A stretch of DNA of 31,019 nucleotides, taken from positions 1-31,019 of the forward strand of contig CAADYO010000022.1 in assembly GCA_900753325.1 (NCBI GenBank), read 5' to 3'. Within the stretch, counting starts at the first letter, position 1; each line of letters begins with the position of its first letter. This DNA comes from Bacilli bacterium (GTDB lineage Bacteria > Bacillota_I > Bacilli_A > RF39 > UBA660). A program made the translations under genes and the position numbers. This document shows, piece by piece, positions 23,193-30,264 of the stretch. The notes under the pieces were generated by a model. The model was given only the letters and a program-made list of their open reading frames with translations, was not told the DNA's origin and did no database searches.

Positions 23193-25028
23193 TTATTTAT
23201 TGTGGTCCTCACTCGAAAATGATTTAACCGATGTTGTTACAATTCCTAGTTTAAATTTATTTAATACATTTTCAGGATTATCTATATCTTTAATAATAGG
23301 AATTAGTCTAAATAATCTTTCATCTTTATTAATGTTGAAAATAATTTCATCAGGTAAATCTTCAATCGAATGATTAAATTTTGGATGAATATAAAAGTTA
23401 GTCGCATGATATTTGTTAAGTTCATTTAAATAATCTTTTATTTGTGATTCTTTTAAAGGACAACCAATATTAACTCTAATTGGCTTATCATTTGAAATTA
23501 AATATACTGGAATTTCACTTGCACCTATTTCAGATAACTTATTTCCTTTTTCCTTAAATATAGATTTTAATTTTAGATCAATTATTCTAATTCCATGTTT
23601 ACAATCTTTATCTTTTTTAAAAGTCATAGATTCAATATATCTAGAAATGAATTCTTGTTTTTCTTCTTTAGTTTTCATATCTCATTGAGCTAAGAAAAAT
23701 TTGTTATCATATCTAGTATTTAAGAATATTCTATTTATATCTCTTTTTACCATTACTTTTTCAGGGCTAAAATTATTTCTACTATTTAATTCTTTTTCTT
23801 TTTCTAATTGTTTAGATAAAGTATCTAATTTTTGATTAATTATTTTTAAATCTTCTTTAAAGTCATCTAGTTCAACTACTTCAGACATATATGCTTTTTT
23901 AATTCTATCTTTTTGTTTAGTTAATCTAATTATTTCTTTTTCTATATCAGATTTATCAACGTACATCTCTTTATCAGCAAATAATGGTAAGAATAAATCA
24001 TTATATTCATTATCAAATTGTATTAGCTCGGCAACTAAAGTTCTAAATGCTTCTTCAATATATGTTTCTCTTATATTTTCATGACATTTTTCACAATTAT
24101 AATAAACATACTTTCTTTTCTTTCCACCAGCACCTTTACATTTCATTATTCTTCCACAATGAGGACATTTAATTTTTTGAAAGAATGTATAAATTCTATC
24201 TCTGGTATAAGTTCTTTGATTGATAACTTTTTGTGCTTGACATTCTTCCCATATATATCTCGGAACAATTGGTTCAACGACATTCATATATATAATAGGT
24301 TCAAATCCTTCCTTTTTACCAATAGATTTATATTGTTCCCAATCTCCCATATATATTTTATTATTAATAATTTTTTCAATGTAGCAATCTCTCCATTTTT
24401 TATTTAAGATATTTTCATTATTAAATATAGTTGCTATTTGAAGATAAGTTTTACCTTGTAAGTATAAATCAAATACTCTTTTAATAATTGGAGCAGTAGC
24501 TGGATCAATGATAGTTCTTCTAGTACTATCATTTTTATATCCTAAAGGTTTAACTCCAGGTAAATGACCAGACTTAATTACACCAACCATTCCAAACTTA
24601 GTTCTTTCTGATACGATTTCAATTTCTAATTGTGATAAAACAGTAAGCATTCTTACAAAGAATCTACCATTAGCAGTAGAAGTATTAACATCATCTCTAT
24701 CACATACTAAATATGTATTATGCTTTTCAAGTTGTGTTATAAGCTCTTCTAAATCTCTAACTGAACGAGTAACTCTATCAAGTTTATATGCAACAATGTA
24801 ATTGATTCTTACCTCTCTCATATCTTGTAACATTTCTTGAAACTTAGGTCTATGTTCCATATCTTTAGCAGATATACCAGCATCACAATAAACTTTATAG
24901 ATTTCATAACCTTTATAATCACATAATTGTCTTAATTTTTCTTCTTGTTCTCTTAAACTAAAACCTTCACGAGCTTGATCTTCGGTTGATACACGAATAT
25001 AAATACCTGCTATTTTTCTTTCTTCCAC
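23193..25028 (-). pseudogene. Large serine recombinase split by an in-frame TGA
   Basis: The reading frame encodes a large serine integrase of about 611 residues. It has a resolvase domain (residues 5-150, IYIRVSTEDQ with catalytic Ser14, YKLDRVTRS), a recombinase domain (155-265), a zinc ribbon (CPHCG 288-292, NCEKC 311-315), a coiled coil (350-412) and a C-terminal block. TGA at 23682-23684 stops it after FFLAQ. The next in-frame codons, GAT ATG AAA, continue as KTKEEKQEFISRYIESMTF, the normal integrase C-terminal block. In relatives a Trp usually stands just before this block, so TGA probably replaced TGG. The start is GTG at 25028 after GGGAGA, overlapping the upstream gene. Activity depends on readthrough or on the two pieces working separately. 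Other Trp codons in the gene are TGG. Confidence 0.8.
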
Positions 25029-25207
25029 ATTAAATCTCCCTTATATAATACCTTATTAATATCCTCATCTAATTTCTTTATTAATAATTCATATTCTCTT
25101 TTAGTTAATAATCCTTCTTCAAGAAATTGTTCAAATAATACTTTTACATAATTTAAACTAAATATTTCTTGGATTGTTTCAAATTCTTTTTGAGTTGCTT
25201 TTATCAT
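25010..25207 (-). CDS. Small acidic/coiled protein upstream of the recombinase
   Basis: A 65-residue product with two predicted helices (KEFETIQEIFSLNYVKVLFE and LTKREYELLIKKLDED). The second part resembles a SHOCT-type short C-terminal helix (EEGLLTKREYELLIKKL). It overlaps the recombinase start by 19 bases, so the two are translationally coupled. Small genes of this kind often precede serine recombinases in Bacillota elements; a role in recombination directionality or regulation is conceivable but not shown. AAAGGAAATT precedes the ATG at 25207. Confidence 0.6.
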   Translation of the reverse strand: MIKATQKEFETIQEIFSLNYVKVLFEQFLEEGLLTKREYELLIKKLDEDINKVLYKGDLMWKKEK

Positions 25208-25226
25208 AATTTCCTTTCGTATTAAC

Positions 25227-25278
25227 GAAAAAGAGGAGACAATAGCATCTAGTTAAGTCTAAATACTACTGACTCCTC
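25227..25278 (-). terminator. Attenuator-type terminator in the recombinase leader
   Basis: GAGGAG-T-CAGTAG (from 25278) pairs with CTAT-TG-T-CTCCTC (to 25233), with one U-U mismatch and a G-U pair, followed by T5. Its 5' arm lies inside the leader ORF (codons GAG GAG TCA GTA), and it ends 20 bases before the first structural gene. Confidence 0.7.
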
Positions 25279-25320
25279 ATAATAATCAATATTATAAATA
25301 TTTAATTTGCACTCAATCAT
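25249..25320 (-). CDS. Leader peptide ORF (23 codons)
   Basis: ATG at 25318-25320 follows a strong GGAGGT by 6 bases, and the frame ends with TAG at 25249-25251. The peptide starts MIECKLNIYNIDYYEES and is rich in Ile, Tyr and Asn. Its second half overlaps the 5' arm of the terminator at 25227-25278, so ribosome position could decide whether the terminator forms. This is the arrangement of leader-peptide attenuators. I do not recognise the peptide. Confidence 0.6.
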   Translation of the reverse strand: MIECKLNIYNIDYYEESVVFRLN

Positions 25321-25340
25321 AGATGTACCTCCATTTCTAG

Positions 25341-25369
25341 AGTATACCTCTTTCATTGGTTATTTATAA
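25341..25369 (-). promoter_or_regulatory. Candidate promoter of the recombinase operon
   Basis: TATACT (25341-25346) with TTATAA (25364-25369) 17 bases upstream. An alternative pair, TTGACT...TATTAT, overlaps the end of the preceding gene. Confidence 0.45.
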
Positions 25370-25382
25370 TATCACGATTATA

Positions 25383-25670
25383 TTAAAAGTCAAGTAGCTT
25401 AGCTTTTTTAAACATAGTTTCAAGTTCTGAAAACTCGTGTTTATCATTTAAAGAATTAATATAGAAACAATCAACACCATTGAAAAATAAGAACTTAATA
25501 TTATTAATAATTACTTTGTGAGGATCTACATAAGCAATATTAGTTGGTTCTAGCTTAATTAAAGCACCTTTCTCGAGAGTAATAGATGTGGAAGTGTATT
25601 TACTTGCCAAATTTATTTTCTTTCTTAAATCAGGACTTAATTCAAGTTTTTCTTTAACGACATTTAACAT
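25383..25670 (-). CDS. Unrecognised 95-residue protein at the element's right end
   Basis: Starting at the ATG 25670, the product begins MLNVVKEKLELSPDLRKKIN and ends ELETMFKKAKLLDF. It mixes beta-like segments (ALIKLEPTNIAYV, HKVIINNIKFLFF) with terminal helices and has no signal peptide or membrane span. I do not recognise the family. The weak site AGGAAAGG lies some 10 bases upstream; an in-frame ATG at 25718 falls inside the terminator hairpin and is unlikely. It sits directly after that terminator with no room for its own promoter, so it may depend on readthrough from tRNA-Trp. It is inside the proposed element. Confidence 0.5.
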   Translation of the reverse strand: MLNVVKEKLELSPDLRKKINLASKYTSTSITLEKGALIKLEPTNIAYVDPHKVIINNIKFLFFNGVDCFYINSLNDKHEFSELETMFKKAKLLDF

Positions 25671-25693
25671 ATCTACCACAACCTTTCCTACAA

Positions 25694-25722
25694 CAAAAAA
25701 ACTTGATTTTTCAATCAAGTTT
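25694..25722 (-). terminator. Terminator after tRNA-Trp (element side)
   Basis: AAACTTGATT-GAAA-AATCAAGTTT followed by T-rich sequence on the minus strand, a perfect 10-bp stem. A second hairpin, CGTCGAA-CCTT-TTCGACG, lies between it and the tRNA. Confidence 0.85.
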
Positions 25723-25759
25723 TATCTCAACGTCGAAAAGGTTCGACGATTTTTTCAAA

Positions 25760-25833
25760 TGGCAGGGGATGAGAGAATCGAACTCCCAACAGTGGTTTTG
25801 GAGACCATTATTATACCATTTAACTAATCCCCT
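25760..25833 (-). tRNA. tRNA-Trp (CCA)
   Basis: A 74-nt cloverleaf with acceptor arms AGGGGAT / ATCCCCT, discriminator G and encoded CCA. The anticodon stem TGGT/ACCA encloses the loop CTCCAAA, so U33 precedes anticodon CCA. The T arm carries GTTCGAT. It reads UGG only; no UGA-reading tRNA-Trp (UCA) is in the window. Its 3' end forms one copy of the proposed att repeat. Confidence 0.95.
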
Positions 25834-25866
25834 AAATGTAAATGCCAAAATCAACTGAACAAGTAG

Positions 25867-25895
25867 ATTATAGCATAAACATTATACAGTTTCAA
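25867..25895 (-). promoter_or_regulatory. Promoter of tRNA-Trp
   Basis: -35 TTGAAA (25890-25895), 17-base spacer ending in TGC, -10 TATAAT (25867-25872). Confidence 0.85.
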
Positions 25896-25917
25896 GAAAA
25901 AGATTTAAATCTAAAAA

Positions 25918-26901
25918 TTAATAACTCATACTGTTCACGTTATTTTTAGAAACAACAGTAACAGGATTTTTGAAAGCCGCCATTTCTGAGACATTAGGGT
26001 TAACAATTGCTTCATCCATATTTAATGTATCTCGTGTTGTTCTGCCATTAGCAGCAGCAAGTTTTTCAGTTGAGCATCCAAACTTTTCTGCAAGTGTACT
26101 CCAAACATCTCCATAAGAAACTCTCACAATTCCATCAGTGCTAACATCATCCATAGAAATTGCTGTTTCTTTTTGATAGGTAACATATCTAGCTAGCCCT
26201 GATTTAATAATTCCAGCCATCGTATTGGCATCAGGCAAATTAGTTCCTAAACAAATCGTTACATAACTTGTATTATCTTCTGTAATTTTACTTTCTGTAG
26301 AAGTTGGCACTCTTTCCTCTACAGAATTACCAGAACCAGAATATCCCTTTTTACCACAGAAAATTTCAGTACCAATATTTTGATCATTCAATGCCTTATT
26401 CATTGCTAATGCTAAAGCATCAGAATCATTATTTTTTGCATCGTTTTTACTCGACGTCAATATACAAGTGTCAACACCAGAAGTGTATTGTTGATCTAAC
26501 GTTATAACAACACTATTTGGTTGATTTATACGATCGTTTTCTCGCGAAAATGAATATTTAATTCGTGAGTTATCTAACTCTTGGCAAACGTCTTCAATAT
26601 ATGCATCACTACAATTATTATCATTAATAATAATATTTAAAGAATTAATATCTCCTAATTGAACAGAAACATCTTCAACAGGCATTTTTGTCTCAAATCC
26701 TGCGTCTGGTGTTATAACAGGAGTATCAGTATCCTTATTGTGACAAGCAGCAAGTCCAAATGCTAAAGAGCCAACACCTACAAGTGCAAGCAATAAACCT
26801 TTAATTTGTCGACGTTGAAGTTTTGCTTTCTTTTCCTCTTTTGCTTGTTTCTCAAAATACTCTTCATTAATATAATAAATATTTCCCATCTTTTTTCCCA
26901 T
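25918..26901 (-). CDS. Membrane-anchored protein with C-terminal LysM-like domain
   Basis: A 327-residue protein with a charged N-terminus (1-33), one hydrophobic segment (34-52) and a lipobox-like LAAC ending at Cys53, so it is either a lipoprotein or a single-pass membrane protein. The ectodomain has an alternating alpha/beta region (residues 75-235) with SVVITLDQQYTSG and SYVTICLGTNLPDANTMAG, possibly a degenerate amidase-like domain. VRVSYGDVWSTLAEKFGCST then AAANGR has the LysM pattern. A role at the cell wall is inferred; no catalytic site is evident. GAGGTGAT precedes the ATG at 26901. It is divergent from the DUF3048 gene. Confidence 0.6.
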   Translation of the reverse strand: MGKKMGNIYYINEEYFEKQAKEEKKAKLQRRQIKGLLLALVGVGSLAFGLAACHNKDTDTPVITPDAGFETKMPVEDVSVQLGDINSLNIIINDNNCSDAYIEDVCQELDNSRIKYSFSRENDRINQPNSVVITLDQQYTSGVDTCILTSSKNDAKNNDSDALALAMNKALNDQNIGTEIFCGKKGYSGSGNSVEERVPTSTESKITEDNTSYVTICLGTNLPDANTMAGIIKSGLARYVTYQKETAISMDDVSTDGIVRVSYGDVWSTLAEKFGCSTEKLAAANGRTTRDTLNMDEAIVNPNVSEMAAFKNPVTVVSKNNVNSMSY

Positions 26902-27030
26902 CGATTATCACCTCATACAATAAGTATAAAATAAATAAATTTCAAAGTCAAAAACATCTCAAATGGTTAACACAATATTAACACTATTAAATTCGATAAA
27001 AAAATGTTAAAATAATAATAGGTGATAAGT

Positions 27031-28143
27031 ATGAGTAAAGTGAAGAATAAACAGAAAAGGAAAAAAGTAATTATAATAATTGCTATAGTTACTACTATAA
27101 TTTTAATAGGTTTTGCTATTTATTTCTTATTTTTTACAAAAAATAATCTAACACCAGTTAAAGTAAAAAAAGAAAAACAAAAAAAGCCAGAAGTCATAAA
27201 AAAACTAACAGTTTACAATGAAGATAGTAATGCTAGGCCAATAGCAATAATGATTGACAATAATATTGGAAATAGCAGTCATTCAGGACTACAAGAATCA
27301 TACTTAAATTATGAAATAATTGTTGAAGGTGGTTTAACTAGAATTATGGCTATATTCAAAGATAAAGATATATCTCAAATCGGTCCCGTAAGAAGTTCAA
27401 GGCATTACTTTCTCGATTATGCACTTGAAAGCGACTGTATTTATACCCATTATGGTTGGAGCACGTATGCTGAAAATGATATAAAGCGTTTAGGTGTTAA
27501 TAACATTAATGGCTTATACGATTCATTTCCATTTTGGCGTGCTACTCATTTATATTCTCCACACAATGTTTTTACATCAACAGCAAAAATATATGAATAT
27601 GCCACCCAAAAAGGATATCAAACAACATCAACAAACTGGAAATTACTAAACTACAGTCCAGATGAAATAAATTTAAGCGACCCAATTAGATATGATATGA
27701 TTAAAAATTCAGAAACAGGGAAAAAAGAAAAAGTACCAGTACAAAATCCAGAATTAATAGCAGCAAATAGTATTGTAATTCCATATTCATACCAATATAG
27801 AAGTTATACATATGATCCAACCAGCAAAGTTTATCTACGTTTTATGAATGATCAACCACATATAGATGCCGATACAAAGGCTCAATTACACTACAAAAAT
27901 ATTATCATTGAATATGTAACCAATAGACAACTAGACAGTTATGGACGACAAGATTTAGATACTGTAGGAACAGGTTCAGGATATTATATAACAAACGGTT
28001 ATGCATTACCAATCACTTGGACAAAGGATTCGAGAAATACTAAAACTCATTACACGTATAGTGATGGTAAAGAAATTATTTTGAATGATGGGAATACATT
28101 CATACAAATAGTACCAACTAGTAAGCAAGTAACTATACAATAG
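27031..28143 (+). CDS. DUF3048 (YerB-like) membrane-anchored protein
   Basis: A 370-residue protein with an N-terminal basic stretch and one membrane helix (about residues 14-36), then an extracellular DUF3048 domain. Hallmarks are RPIAIMIDNN, EIIVEGGLTRIMAIF, SQIGPVRSSRHYFLDYA and THYGWS, with the C-terminal domain around WTKDSRNTKTHYTYSDG. Bacillus YerB is the best known member; the molecular role is unknown, probably envelope related. The ATG at 27031 is chosen over the GTG at 27022, which lies inside the AGGTGAT ribosome binding site. gpsA follows after 10 bases with its own AGGAGG, so the two are likely one operon. Confidence 0.85.
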   Translation: MSKVKNKQKRKKVIIIIAIVTTIILIGFAIYFLFFTKNNLTPVKVKKEKQKKPEVIKKLTVYNEDSNARPIAIMIDNNIGNSSHSGLQESYLNYEIIVEGGLTRIMAIFKDKDISQIGPVRSSRHYFLDYALESDCIYTHYGWSTYAENDIKRLGVNNINGLYDSFPFWRATHLYSPHNVFTSTAKIYEYATQKGYQTTSTNWKLLNYSPDEINLSDPIRYDMIKNSETGKKEKVPVQNPELIAANSIVIPYSYQYRSYTYDPTSKVYLRFMNDQPHIDADTKAQLHYKNIIIEYVTNRQLDSYGRQDLDTVGTGSGYYITNGYALPITWTKDSRNTKTHYTYSDGKEIILNDGNTFIQIVPTSKQVTIQ

Positions 28144-28153
28144 GAGGAAGAAA

Positions 28154-29128
28154 ATGAAAATAGGTTTATTTGGAACAGGTGCTTATGGAATGGCCCTAAG
28201 CAGTGTTTTAAGAGAAAATGATTGTGAAGTTGAAATGTGGACTAAATTTTCCGAAGAAAAAGAGAATTTAGAAATAACAAGAAAAAATGATACTCTCCTT
28301 CCTGGCTTTACACTTGATGATAAAGTAAAAATAACAAATAGTGTTTCCGAATGCATTGACGGCAAGGACCTATTAATAATCGCCATCCCAGCTGCCTTTA
28401 TAGATTCTTTAGCTATATCTATGGCCCCATACATTAAAGATAATCATATTTTAATAGCAACAAAAGGAATAGAACAGGAAACAGGATTACTTATACATGA
28501 AATATTAGAAAAATATCTAGATACAAAAAATATAGCCGTGATTTCAGGACCAACATTTGCTGTTGATTTAATAACCAAAATGCCGGCAGGACTATCATTA
28601 GCCAGTAAAAATAAAGAAACAATAAAAATATCAAAGAAAGCCCTTCAAAATAAATACTTGAAGTTAAGAGAAACTGATGACATTTCAGGTGTTGAAACTT
28701 GTGGAGCTATAAAAAATGTTATTGCAATAGCTTCTGGAATGTTAGAAGGACTTGGAGCCAACGATTCTTCAACTGCAATGTTACTAACGGAAGCGATTCA
28801 TGATATGAAAAAAATAATTGACGCTTTTGACGGAAATAGAAAAACAGTTTTGTCATTTGCCGGTTTTGGAGATTTATTATTGACATGTACATCTACAAAA
28901 AGTAGAAACTATACATTTGGTAAGTTATTAGGAGAAAAACGTTCAAAGGAAGAAATAAAAGAATATTTAGAACATACAACAGTAGAGGGATTTTATACAC
29001 TTGAGTCAATCTATAAATTATTAAAGAATAAAAAAGTTACAGTACCAATTATAGATTTGATATATGACATTGCTGTAGATGGGGAGAATGCTGAAAAGTT
29101 ATTAACATTTCTTGTGGAAAAAAGCTAA
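28154..29128 (+). CDS. gpsA: NAD(P)-dependent glycerol-3-phosphate dehydrogenase
   Basis: A 324-residue enzyme that reduces dihydroxyacetone phosphate to sn-glycerol-3-phosphate for phospholipid synthesis. The N-terminal Rossmann fold has IGLFGTGAYGMAL (glycine motif 7-12). IATKGIE (Lys104), ISGPTFA and CGAIKN with catalytic Lys187 follow, and AGFGDLLLTCTS and SRNYTFG complete the substrate-binding C-terminal domain. Length and motifs are normal. AGGAGG is 7 bases before the ATG. It is the second gene after the DUF3048 gene. Confidence 0.95.
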   Translation: MKIGLFGTGAYGMALSSVLRENDCEVEMWTKFSEEKENLEITRKNDTLLPGFTLDDKVKITNSVSECIDGKDLLIIAIPAAFIDSLAISMAPYIKDNHILIATKGIEQETGLLIHEILEKYLDTKNIAVISGPTFAVDLITKMPAGLSLASKNKETIKISKKALQNKYLKLRETDDISGVETCGAIKNVIAIASGMLEGLGANDSSTAMLLTEAIHDMKKIIDAFDGNRKTVLSFAGFGDLLLTCTSTKSRNYTFGKLLGEKRSKEEIKEYLEHTTVEGFYTLESIYKLLKNKKVTVPIIDLIYDIAVDGENAEKLLTFLVEKS

Positions 29129-29197
29129 TCATTTTGACAAAAAAATACTACAAAATGCATGATATTTACTTAAAATTGGAAATTTAAATTAAATTCA

Positions 29198-29206
29198 TGC
29201 TATAAT
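29198..29206 (+). promoter_or_regulatory. Extended -10 promoter of the DUF308 gene
   Basis: TGC-TATAAT (29198-29206), an extended -10 element, with TTGGAA about 19 bases upstream. The start of transcription is predicted near 29213. The 170-base spacer 29129-29301 holds no gene. Confidence 0.7.
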
Positions 29207-29215
29207 AGTTATACA

Positions 29216-29300
29216 TTAAGTACAATGTTAAGTTAATTTTCCCTATATTAGAAGAGTGAATAACGTTACAGAGGTACTTAAAAATATTATAGGAGGAAAA
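29216..29300 (+). promoter_or_regulatory. Structured 5' leader with anti-Shine-Dalgarno sequence
   Basis: TTAAGTAC (29216-29223) pairs with GTACTTAA (29274-29281). Directly inside, AATGTTA pairs with TAACGTT (one G-U). The enclosed loop contains TTTTCCCTAT (29237-29246), complementary to the ribosome binding site ATAG-GA-GGAAAA (29289-29300) with a 2-base bulge. Two mutually exclusive folds could thus expose or hide the start of the gene at 29302. Confidence 0.5.
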
Positions 29301-29301
29301 T

Positions 29302-30012
29302 ATGGAAAAATTAATGCAAAAGTTTTTTCGCTCATCACTTGTAACCTCAATAGTTCTAATGATATTAGGAGTTTTATTGATTCTTCAGTCTGAGGTAACA
29401 ATTATAACTATATCATATATAATTGGTACTTTATTAATAGCGTTGGGAGCGATAGCAATAATTAAATTTGTAAAAAATGTTAATAGCATAACTAGAGAAG
29501 ACTTGGATATTGTATATGGAACAGTAACAATTATATTGGGTGTTATTGTAATATATAATCCAGAAGCAATAGCCAGTATAATACCAATTATAATAGGAAT
29601 AGGAATTGTTATAAGTAGTGCCACTAAATTACAATATGCAATAGAGTTAAAAGAAAATTTAAGTAGTCAATGGAAAACAACAATGATCATTTCTATTATT
29701 AGTGCTATTTGTGGTGTGATATTAATTTGCAATCCATTTAAAGGTGCTGTTGTAATTATGCAAATAATTGGAGGCTTTATAATTGTATACTCAATTCTTG
29801 ATATTATCTCAACAATTACAATTAAGAAAAATGTAACTGCAATTCATAATGCACTTGATGGAAAAGTAGAAGATGTAGAGGTTATTGAAGAAACAGAAGC
29901 AAAGAAAAAGGAACAAGATAAAACAGTAAAAGTCCCAAAAAAATCGAAGAAATCAAAAAATAAGAAAGAAACAAAAAAAAGCAAAAAAGAGAAAGACTCA
30001 ATAGGCGAGTAA
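29302..30012 (+). CDS. DUF308 membrane protein (HdeD-like) with Lys-rich tail
   Basis: A 236-residue protein with six hydrophobic helices in about residues 12-175, arranged as paired hairpins (SIVLMILGVLLILQSEV, IYGTVTIILGVIVIYNPEA-type, IISAICGVILICNPF). The repeated GVxLIxxP pattern is typical of DUF308/HdeD family proteins. HdeD is linked to acid resistance in Escherichia coli; the function here is unknown. The last 45 residues are cytoplasmic and very rich in Lys and Glu. AGGAGG precedes the ATG, and the leader may mask it. Confidence 0.78.
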   Translation: MEKLMQKFFRSSLVTSIVLMILGVLLILQSEVTIITISYIIGTLLIALGAIAIIKFVKNVNSITREDLDIVYGTVTIILGVIVIYNPEAIASIIPIIIGIGIVISSATKLQYAIELKENLSSQWKTTMIISIISAICGVILICNPFKGAVVIMQIIGGFIIVYSILDIISTITIKKNVTAIHNALDGKVEDVEVIEETEAKKKEQDKTVKVPKKSKKSKNKKETKKSKKEKDSIGE

Positions 30013-30025
30013 AAACAAGATAACC

Positions 30026-30193
30026 ATGATATATATATTAGGAAAATTTTCCATTATGATAGATGAATGGAATGAAAAACTAAACTCATTCTTTACTAAT
30101 AATTTTGACAGCCCATTTTTTGGCACTGTAGCGTTGTTTGCATTATTTGCATTTGGTTGTTGGATAATTTCATATTCTAATAAGAAAAAGTAA
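30026..30193 (+). CDS. 55-residue single-span membrane peptide
   Basis: The frame starts MIYILGKFSIMIDEWNEKLN and ends in a membrane helix (GTVALFALFAFGCWIISY) followed by SNKKK, the topology of a small membrane protein with a positive-inside C-terminus. It begins 13 bases after the DUF308 stop and ends at its own terminator, which supports a real gene in that operon. The ribosome binding site is poor, so translation may be coupled to the upstream gene. The family is not recognised. Confidence 0.6.
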   Translation: MIYILGKFSIMIDEWNEKLNSFFTNNFDSPFFGTVALFALFAFGCWIISYSNKKK

Positions 30194-30213
30194 AAGCCAT
30201 TTGGCTTTTTTTG
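30193..30213 (+). terminator. Intrinsic terminator
   Basis: AAAGCC-ATTT-GGCTTT followed by a T run, overlapping the stop codon of the 55-residue gene. Confidence 0.8.
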
Positions 30214-30214
30214 T

Positions 30215-30243
30215 TTGAAAATATATAGAAAAGAATGTATAAT
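30215..30243 (+). promoter_or_regulatory. Promoter of the DUF402 gene
   Basis: -35 TTGAAA (30215-30220), exactly 17 bases, -10 TATAAT (30238-30243). Confidence 0.8.
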
Positions 30244-30264
30244 AAGAAACGAATGAGGTATAAG

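Larger units (their letters stand above)
17196..25764. mobile_element. Putative integrated defence element at tRNA-Trp
   Basis: The direct repeat TTCAAATGGCA occurs at 17196-17206 and at 25754-25764, where it includes the last five bases (TGCCA on the minus strand) of tRNA-Trp. The DNA between carries a STAND NTPase, a type II restriction-modification pair, a serine recombinase with its small upstream gene and leader, and an unknown gene. To the left of the left repeat is a terminator hairpin in the right place and orientation to be the tRNA's own. The recombinase gene near the right end is the likely integrase. The boundary assignment is inference from an 11-bp match. Confidence 0.55.

Noticed and set aside
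23065..23373. Hydrophobic 102-codon plus-strand frame opposite the recombinase end
   Set aside because: The Phe/Leu/Ile richness comes from the complement of A-rich coding sequence and palindromes; there is no ribosome binding site, and it overlaps the conserved recombinase C-terminus.
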